A DNA stretch of 64,000 nt, taken from contig OY978526.1 in the NCBI GenBank assembly GCA_963854835.1, positions 77,038,418-77,102,417 on the forward strand, given 5' to 3'. The notes below the pieces were generated by a model. It was given only the letters and a program-made list of their open reading frames with translations. It was not told the origin of the DNA and did no database searches. Positions 56,668-64,000 of this stretch are shown here, in pieces; positions within the stretch are counted from its first letter, which is position 1, and every line of letters begins with the position of its first letter. Source of the stretch: Megamerina dolium. Its lineage: Eukaryota; Arthropoda; Insecta; Diptera; Megamerinidae. The position numbers and the translations under genes were made by a program.

Positions 56668-57156
56668 TAGCCTAGACACAAGGCAGCGTTAATCCGGATT
56701 AACGGCGCACTTAATCCGAATAAACTATTAACCAGACAGACGGCAGTATTGCGGATTAACTAAAGAGCTGATTGCTGTCTCACTTACACTATCACTATCA
56801 ATGAGAGAAAATCTGCAAGAAGTACGTGAACTATAAACTATCAGAAACTTGTAAATTGACATTCACAGTTTGTAATTGACAGCTGGATTTATATGTTCGC
56901 CAACGCTTTTCATGTCGAAAACTGTTAACAATTGTTGAAAGTTTTTTATAAGCGAACATACCTATTGTTTTGTAAGTTGGATCGAGAAAAATTCACAATA
57001 GAAAATTTTCAGCAGTGTTGCTATTGAAAATTGCTCTAATCCTCTTTAATTTTGAGAATTAACTCGTGGAGTTAATGCGGATTAGCTGCAGTTAATGCCC
57101 GAGTTAATTCGAATTAAATCATTAATCCGGATTAACGCTGCCTTCTGTCAGGGCTA
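56668..57156. mobile_element. 489-bp MITE, TAA target duplication, copy 2
   Basis: The ends TAGCCTAGACACAAGGCAGC and (reversed) TAGCCCTGACAGAAGGCAGC continue into GTTAATCCGGATTAA. TAA flanks both sides (56665-56667, 57157-57159). The interior is collinear with copy 1. About 65 bp in, a second end-like block (AGACAGACGGCAGTATTGCGGATTAAC, 56733 onward) suggests that one MITE end was duplicated or nested. Confidence 0.82.
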
Positions 57157-57325
57157 TAAGGTATTTGTGACAAATAAAAATTTTAAACATTTCTCAAAAA
57201 CTGGATATGTGGAAGGATGCAGGAAAGCTTGGACGAGCTTCACAGAAATGAAGAAAAATCAAACTGTAATAGTAGCAAACAACTATAGAGAGGAGAAATC
57301 GAGGCAATGGTAGACCAGATAGCAA

Positions 57326-57629
57326 CGAGCTTCTCTAGCAGTACTGCTGTGCGTGTCAAATTTGGACAGTGTTAGAAGGAACCCGCATTATTAGCCCGTT
57401 CTGAATGGCAGAACTCTTGTTAGATCACTTTTCTTGAGTTGATAGCCTTTAAAGAAACTTTTCCATAACAATTTCTTATTGCCCAAAAGAATTTCCAATT
57501 GCTTGCCTACAGGTGGGCATCGTTCGAAAGAAAGATGTTTTCGATATTAAAATTACCGCCTCAGCTGTGGATCGAACGTACGACCTATTGCTCAAAAGTC
57601 ACAACTCAATAATCACTGAGTTATGGCAC
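57326..57629 (-). mobile_element. tRNA-derived SINE, copy 6
   Basis: Minus strand. The A-box (reversed AATCACTGAGTTATGGCAC) is at the right end, and the body (AAAGAAAGATGTTTTCGATATTAAAATT) and TTTGGACAGTGTTAGAAGG are intact. The tail is lost. Confidence 0.78.
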
Positions 57630-58057
57630 TCACATTATAATCGGCCCAAGTGTGCTCACATTATGAGAGCAGTCGCACAACCTATGGTTTGTTCACCTAC
57701 TTTCACAGTACAAACTTGGAACGAAAGAGTTTATTGATAACCGATTGATTTTGACACTTCTTGTTGTTTTTCATATGTTTTATTACTGGAAGAAATTTTA
57801 CTAGCAGAAAAGTTTAGCTACTTTTTTCTCTCATTTTTTCATTACTCGTTTTTGCTCTCTCGTTGCAAATTTTTCGAGTACGACAACACTTTTTCAGTAA
57901 AAACTAGTAATAATTGTCAACATTTTGTAATATTGTAGTTGCTGTTCGTGAACACACCTCTAAGCTAATCTCGGAGATATATTATCCTCATGAAATAGGA
58001 ATCTGCATCTAAATTAAATATCAGATGCATACGTCTAATCCAATTCCTTATGATTAA

Positions 58058-58407
58058 AATAAAAATAATAAATATGTGGCACTTAAAGTTCCGAAGGGCT
58101 CTTTGGCCGAGCTTCTCCTTCCATTACTGCTGTGCGTATTAAATTTTGGACAGTATTAAAAGGGATCTACTTATTTTAGCGGTTCCGAATGGCAAAACTC
58201 TTGTGACATAACTTTGTCACAGAGTTCTTTTAGAAGCTTTTTCATGGCAAATTGTTACTGCCGGAAGAATTGCCAATTGATGGCCGACAAGTGGGCACCG
58301 TTCGAAAGAAAAATCTTTTCGATATTAAATTTATTATACCTCAGCCATAGATTGAACCCACGCCATACAGATCAGAAGGTCAACACACTAATCACTAAGC
58401 TACGGCA
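58058..58407 (-). mobile_element. tRNA-derived SINE, copy 7, with 12-bp target duplication
   Basis: Full-length minus-strand copy flanked by CCTTATGATTAA at 58046-58057 and 58408-58419 (perfect). The head reads reversed as AATCACTAAGCTACGGCAC; the tail reads AAATATGTGGCACTTAAAG. Confidence 0.9.
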
Positions 58408-58434
58408 CCTTATGATTAAGAGCGAAAGATAAAG

Positions 58435-58938
58435 GAGTAATAAGCTCGTCAAGGTGCTTCGGAGTCTCCAGTGCCAATTATTTCAGCTCAAAATCAAACA
58501 TTTCTTTTAACGAATCATTTCGGCGAATGATTGACAATTCTTCTGGCAACAAAAATTTGCTACAAAAGAGCATGTACCAAATTTTAGACAAAAGCAAGAC
58601 TACAATACTTCTGCCATACGAATTCGTCTCTTATATGTAGGTCACTTCAAATTTTGCCTAAATTACAATAGGATTAGAGTGGAGCTAAACTCATTAGAGA
58701 TGTTTGTTGCAAATCCGCCTGATGGGCAACTTTTGATTAGGGTCCAAGGAAATATTAAGGTACCTTTTGTATTAGAGACACGTTTTGCTTGTTCATGAAT
58801 CGTCTCACTTAAACTTGGCATTTAGCTTTGAGTTGAGTTAAGAATAATAAAAAAAAGCTCAATTCATATTGAAATTGTGATTGAGTCAATCTCAATATAA
58901 GCCAAATTATAAAAAAAAAATGTAAAATAAAATAAAAT

Positions 58939-58983
<45 letters not shown>

Positions 58984-60029
58984 CAGTGTTTTCAGAGAGA
59001 ACAAAGTATTGCACAAGTTTTTTTTCTTTTCTTTTTTTTTTTTTTGTTATGTGACTCATAATTAACAGTCAGTCAGTACCCCAAAAATGCGTCAATAAGA
59101 AGTTTAAATTTAGTTTAGATTTCATCAAAAATTTTTTTGTTTTTTTAAATAAGAATACACATTCTTGGAATTGTGATGAATTTTTGTGGAATCACATACA
59201 GTTAGTTACAGTAAGAGAAACACTGTTTACAAGAGCACTTGATAATGTTGTTCACAAGATAGCGACAGAGACAACAGGTTTTTATTTTGTTAACCATAAA
59301 TCTTTACATATTGTTGTTGTTGTTATTATCTACTAGCCAAACAGCATGAAATAGCAATATTTTTCCCACTTTCACGAATTAATTTTAATAAAACGCTACT
59401 ACTTAAAGCCTGTTTTTCACTTTGTTTTGCTTCATTAATGTTATTTGATATTGTCTCGCTGTAGGTCTATCATTTTTTAATTTATTATTATTGATCTTCG
59501 ATTAGTAAGTTGTGTATTATACAATGCAATCGTATGTAGGTGTTGTTAGGAAGCATTGCTATATCAATGCTTTTTGTTTGAACTAAATCACACTTGTATG
59601 GGGAAATTGTTAATTGAATAGAGATGATGTTAATGGTATTAAATACTAATAAATTAAATAAAAGTGTATATCTTGTTATTAGGCTGTTTCAACTCTCCGC
59701 ATTCGCGCTGCATAGTAGGCAGGAGCTTTGTAACTTACAAGAATTGACGACGAATGCTATTAAAACCTTAAGAATAGTAAGGCATCTGCTATCGAAAAAA
59801 CTCTTTGTTTTCAATTAATTCCTAATCGATATGAGCTGCAGTTCGAACTTAAGATTGTTTTATAACTCAGAGTATTCTTAAATGACATGGCTCAGCGAAA
59901 AACATAAAAATTGAGTAATTTTAAGCATTCTTCACGGAGGAAGCAAAAAGAAATGCCAGTTTTGGAAGTGGGGGAAAAGAAAAAAGCTTCGTATTGAGGT
60001 TATTTTTGCGAATATACAATAATAAACTA
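58435..60029. other. intergenic, few features
   Basis: 58435-58610 may be one more heavily decayed SINE (CCAGTGCCAATTATTT, GATTGACAATTCTTCTGGCAAC). A (GA)n run lies at about 58940-58978. No gene found. Confidence 0.45.
58940..58978. repeat. (GA)n microsatellite
   Basis: About nineteen AG dinucleotides. Confidence 0.9.
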
Positions 60030-61640
60030 AAAAGACTAACGTTGGAGTCCCCGACAAAGACAAAGTCGTCAATATTAAAATTTCTGATCGAAATAGTTGC
60101 CTAGGAATCTCCTCAAGAGCTATAAAATGTATGAGTGACCTTTATTCGTTTTATATATCTTTTTTTATCCACCCCTTAGGGAGCTTCCACATAAAATGAA
60201 AGCAAAAATATACAAAAATAAACTAAAAAGTCTGACGTTGGAGTCCCGGACAAAGACAAAGTCGTCAATATTAAAATTTCTGATCGAAATAGTTGCCTAG
60301 GAATCTCCTCAAGAGCTATAAAATGTATGACTGACCTTTATTAGTTTTATATCCCGCCCCTTAGGCGGCTCCCATACAAAATGAATGCAAAAATACTTGA
60401 AAATCGACAAATATCCATAATACCTGTCCAGGAATTGCCCCAATAGCGATGAAATATATGATCGGCCCACGTTGAATTTTCATTTCTCCACATTTTCTTC
60501 AAACATATTACACTTACTCTTTAACGCCACTTCATAATCGGACTCCTATATAAAATAGTTGCCTAGGAATCTCCTCAAGAGCTATAAAATGTATGACTGA
60601 CCTTTATTAGTTTTACATCTTATCCACCCCTTAGGGGGCTCCCACACAAAATGGACGCAAACATATTTGAATATCGACAAATAACTGTATAGTTGCCCAA
60701 GAATCGCCTCTAAAAAGAGATGAAATGTATGGTGGGCCCACTTTGAATTTTCATTTCTCCAAATTTTCTTCAAAAACATATTGAACTTACTCTTTAATGC
60801 TACCTCATAATCAGGATCCCATATAAAATGAAAGCAAAAACCTCTGAAAATTGACAAGTACTTCCATAGAGGCATTGAAAACGTCTCTAGAGCGGTAAAA
60901 TGTGTAATGCGCGTCTCTTAATTTTTTCTCCCCAACATTTTTTTTCAACGTAATTACTCCCTAAATGAATGTAAAAACACCAAGAAGTCAGCAAATAATC
61001 CGATTGTTGCACAGGAATCACGCTTGGATCATTGAAATGTATCACCGACTGTAGTAATTTCTCTGAACCGGCCCTGTCTCCTCTTAAGGGGGCTCCCATA
61101 CAAAATGAACGCAGAAAATCTGAAATACTTCCAAAGAGGCATCAAAAACGTCTCTAGAACGGTGAAATGTGTAATTCGACCCTGTTAATTTTTTCTCTCC
61201 AACATTTTCTCTCAACGTAATTACTCCCTATGTCTATGCCTTAAGGGTATTCCCATATCAAATGAATGTAAAAGCACCAAGAAGTCTGCAAATAATCCCA
61301 TCACGCCTAGAGCATTGAAATGTATCACAGACAGTAGTAATTTCCCTGAACCAGCCCTGCCTCCTCTTAAGGGGGCTCCCATTTAAAATGAACGCAGAAA
61401 ATCTGAAAATTGATAAACAATCCTATAGCTTTTCAGAAATCGACCATACAGCGGTGAAATATATATTAATTTTTGCTCCCGAACATACTTACTGCTTATC
61501 TTAAGGGCATCGCCCTACAAAATGAATGTAAAAAATGGAAAAATCACCCTATAGCTTCCCAGAATTCGGTCCTCATTAATTCTCCTTAATTTTTCTTCGA
61601 CAAAACTTCCTCTAAATATATTTCCTATGTCCCATTCTTA
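60030..61640. repeat. dispersed tandem satellite, locus 2
   Basis: Same ordered blocks as at 21760-23480 (CCTTAAGGGGGCTCCCATACAA, AAAATGAATGxAAAAACACC, GGAATCxCCTCxAGAGCxGTGAAATGTAT, CTCCAACATTTTCTTCAACxTA). Units vary from about 160 to 200 bp. Units around 60040-60105 and 60234-60300 are almost identical (195-bp step), including a private block GACAAAGACAAAGTCGTCAA, and mark a recent duplication. No TTAA/CCC ends were seen here. Confidence 0.78.
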
Positions 61641-61798
61641 TGGATCTCTTCTACAATATTTATGCATTTAGTTCTAAAGACTATGATAATAGTAATGGTA
61701 GTACGGTTTGGGCTAAGGCCTTTATGCACTGCGACCAATCTGATCTATTGTGCACCCCTTTATACTTAGATATTTAGTATATTTAATATATCGTGTGG

Positions 61799-62164
61799 GT
61801 GCCGTAGCTCAGTGGTTAGTGTGTTCGCCTTCTGATCTGTAGGTCGTGGGTTCAATCCCCGGCTGATGCATAACAAATTTAATATCGAAAAGATTTTTCT
61901 TTCGAATGGTACCCACCTGTCGGCAAGCAATTGGCAATTCTTCCGACAGTAACAACTTGCCATGAAAAAGCTTCTTAAAGAACTCTGTGACAAAGCTCAG
62001 AAAAAGTGATGTCACAAGTGTTCTGCCGTTCGGAACCGGCTAAAATAAGTAGGTCCCTTCTAATACTGTCCAAATTTAAGACGCACAACAGTAATGGAAG
62101 AGAAGCTCGGCCAATGAGTCCTTTGGGGCTTTAAGTGCCACATATTTATTTTATTTTTTTTTTA
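61799..62164 (+). mobile_element. tRNA-derived SINE, copy 8 (best full-length copy)
   Basis: Head GTGCCGTAGCTCAGTGGTTAG with an intact A-box; B-box GTGGGTTCAATCCC near 61847-61860; then the family body and the GTGCCACATATTTATTTTA tail with a T-run. TAATATATCG at 61784-61793 and 62165-62174 is the likely target duplication. The head is the 5' two thirds of a tRNA; I did not fix its isotype. Confidence 0.9.
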
Positions 62165-62214
62165 TAATATATCGAGGAATCAAACCAGCTCCTTTGGGGG
62201 GGGAGGGGGGTAAC

Positions 62215-62880
62215 ATTTGAAGGTCTTCGTCTTCTAGTAGGTATGAACCTAGGATTTTGTGCCTCCTGTGACCTAGTGCATCACATGGTGTTCCATGGGC
62301 TCTTCCTCATCACAGCAGAATCTGCAAGTACTTGTGTTTATTGCACACAAAGTGGCCCGTTAGTGCTCCAGAGGTTTCTCTAAGATTCTTTTTGTTTAAG
62401 GAGAGAGCGGTGTTTGCTCTTTTGACGTCAAAGCTCAGAAATTTTTTGGAGTGCTTGAGACCGCCAGTGTTATTCCAATATTCTTTGATTTTATGTTGGA
62501 TCCATTTCTTGGTATTCTGTTTTATGTTGTTTTTATTGAAGCCAAAGAACGGGTTTGGTTCGATAAATGGCCCTTCAGCCCCTTTTTTGGCATAAAGGTC
62601 CGCCTTTTCATTCGCTTTGTGTCCTTCATGTTCTGGCACCCAGATCTGAGAGACCAGATTGTGGATGGCCGCATTGTTACACTCTGTGAGGACTTTTGAT
62701 GTGAATGTGTAGCTTATAAGAGCTTTGAGGACTGATTGACTGTCTGAGAATATTTTTATTTCGACTCTTTGGAGTCCTCTTTTGGATAGGATTTTCACTG
62801 TTTCCACTATAGCATAAAGCTCTGCATGGAAAATTGTGGTGTCCTGAAGCGTTTTGGATCCATCTGTATAGCATTTTTTC
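62215..62880 (-). pseudogene. LINE ORF2 fragment: RNase H domain and tail
   Basis: The minus strand reads KKCYTDGSK (first Asp) directly after a stop, then IFHAELYAIVE (Glu), IKIFSDSQSVLKAL (Asp), and HKANEKADLYAKKGAEG (last Asp), so all four RNase H catalytic residues are kept. It continues through IQHKIKEYWNN, SFDVKRANTALSLNKKNLRETSGALTGHF and, after a frameshift near 62315, CRFCCDEEEPMEHHVMH and a stop. Jockey/I-type organisation. The reverse-transcriptase part is absent. Confidence 0.82.
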
Positions 62881-64000
62881 TAAAGACTAAGAAGAAGGCA
62901 CATTCAAATCTAAAATTTCTTTTCGCTTTGATAAAAATTCTTAAAATGTAAAAATTTTGTACTTGTATTTGCTGAGCAAATTTGCCAAAATGTTGTTCCA
63001 TAGAATATGACCCACCTTAATATACGTATGTAGGCTATCATAGACACTCACTGCCTATTCTATGCTAGTAGTACATGCATAAAATATTTGAAAGATTTAT
63101 CATCAGTGCTGTCGTCGTCCGTCTGCCTATATGACAGCTTGTAGACAACTTCATTTGCTCGATTACAGAATAAGACGAATAAGACGAAGCGACTTTATTA
63201 CGCTATGCAATGAGTCATGTGGTTAGTGTTATTTTATTATTTATATTAGATATATTTAATTATTTTTTTGTCATATTTATTAATTATTCATATTACATGC
63301 ATGCTTACACGCACACCCGAGGTGATCGTGCAATAATGTATTTCTAAGTCATATTTTTTGGTTTGTTTGTTATGATTATTTCGAACTTTAAATGGAACTA
63401 AACAATAAGCTAATATTTGCATTATGCAATTTTTGGTTAGATTAGGGCGGCATCTGAGGCATCCTATCCAAAGTCAATAAGTTCTTGTAGAAAGAAGAAC
63501 CCAAAACAATGGACTACGTAAAGCTCTTACGTGCATTTCTTGGGCTCCTCATTTTGTCTATAATTCTCTGAAATCTGAATATAAGATCGACAATACACTC
63601 GTAAAGAGATATTGACATACATAGCACGTCTATATTTTGTTGTAGTACCACATCGAAACTAATAAATAATGTGTGTGTGTGTGTGTGTGATGGTTGGCAG
63701 CAACAACAACAAACAGCCAGAAAATTAAAATTTTTAGTGGAAAAAAATCTAAATCGTAGAGGAAAAATTTACAAACACTTAAAACAAAAATGAAGAAAAG
63801 TTAACGACCTCCAAAAAAGTATATCTCTTTCGGAATGTATACTCATATAGTTATATTCTCTTTTTGTTGTTTTTTGTGCAATTATGAAAATAATAATTTC
63901 AATTTGCTTTTGCATAAATTGCAAATATTCTAAGAATTTAAGCAATTTTATTATTAAGTATACTGTTTTTGCAAAATTTTTCTTAATAAATAAAGAATTC
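62881..64000. other. intergenic to window end
   Basis: No gene recognised. A (GT)n run lies at about 63669-63690. A block at 63430-63560 (GGTTAGATTAGGGCGGCATC...) resembles LINE-end sequence in reverse but is too short to assign. Confidence 0.45.

Noticed and set aside
61799..61865. A functional tRNA gene
   Set aside because: The tRNA-like head lacks a proper 3' acceptor half and runs into a body shared with seven other copies; it is a SINE head.

Overview
The window looks like euchromatin from a higher fly (Diptera: Schizophora). I favour a large, AT-rich, transposon-loaded genome such as a tephritid, but the species is inferred, not shown. The evidence is spliced genes with short introns, single-copy proteins close to Drosophila Syx18, RfC4, Taf9 and RhoL, a U1 snRNA with an insect-type PSEA, a ZAD/C2H2 zinc-finger gene (a class expanded in flies) and a rosa-type DD41D mariner.

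Layout: (1) 1-24.3 kb holds a plus-strand zinc-finger gene. Five coding exons lie in the window: 2513-12698, 16582-16833, 17003-17893, 20581-20730 and 23954-24294. They join in frame to 3,939 residues, and at least one 5' exon is missing. The first of these exons is 10.2 kb of triplet-repeat-encoded homopeptides. Its introns hold LINE remnants, a tRNA-derived SINE, an AT-rich tandem array and a non-autonomous element with piggyBac-like TTAA/CCC ends. (2) 26-31.6 kb is a transposon cluster: a DD34D mariner nested in a tandem-module repeat, a 14-bp minisatellite and an almost intact DD41D mariner. (3) 32.5-42.8 kb is the gene-dense core: Syntaxin-18 (-), RfC4 (+), Taf9 (-), U1 snRNA (+) and RhoL (-). 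(4) 43-64 kb is mostly repeats: another mariner, two 0.45-0.49 kb MITEs, a Tigger/pogo element, a second copy of the tandem-module repeat, a Tc1 element with inner and outer terminal repeats, more SINEs, a second locus of the satellite seen in the zinc-finger intron, and a LINE RNase H fragment.

The host genes are functionally unrelated: ER membrane fusion, replication clamp loading, TFIID/SAGA transcription, splicing and Rho signalling. They are neighbours, not a pathway. Syx18 and RfC4 are divergent; RfC4 and Taf9 are convergent, with stop codons 91 bp apart. No CRISPR array, prokaryotic operon or new enzymatic system is visible. The most unusual items are the giant homopeptide zinc-finger protein, the SINE family with its possible LINE partner, the TTAA-ended intronic element carrying a satellite found again 38 kb away, and the two modular repeat families.
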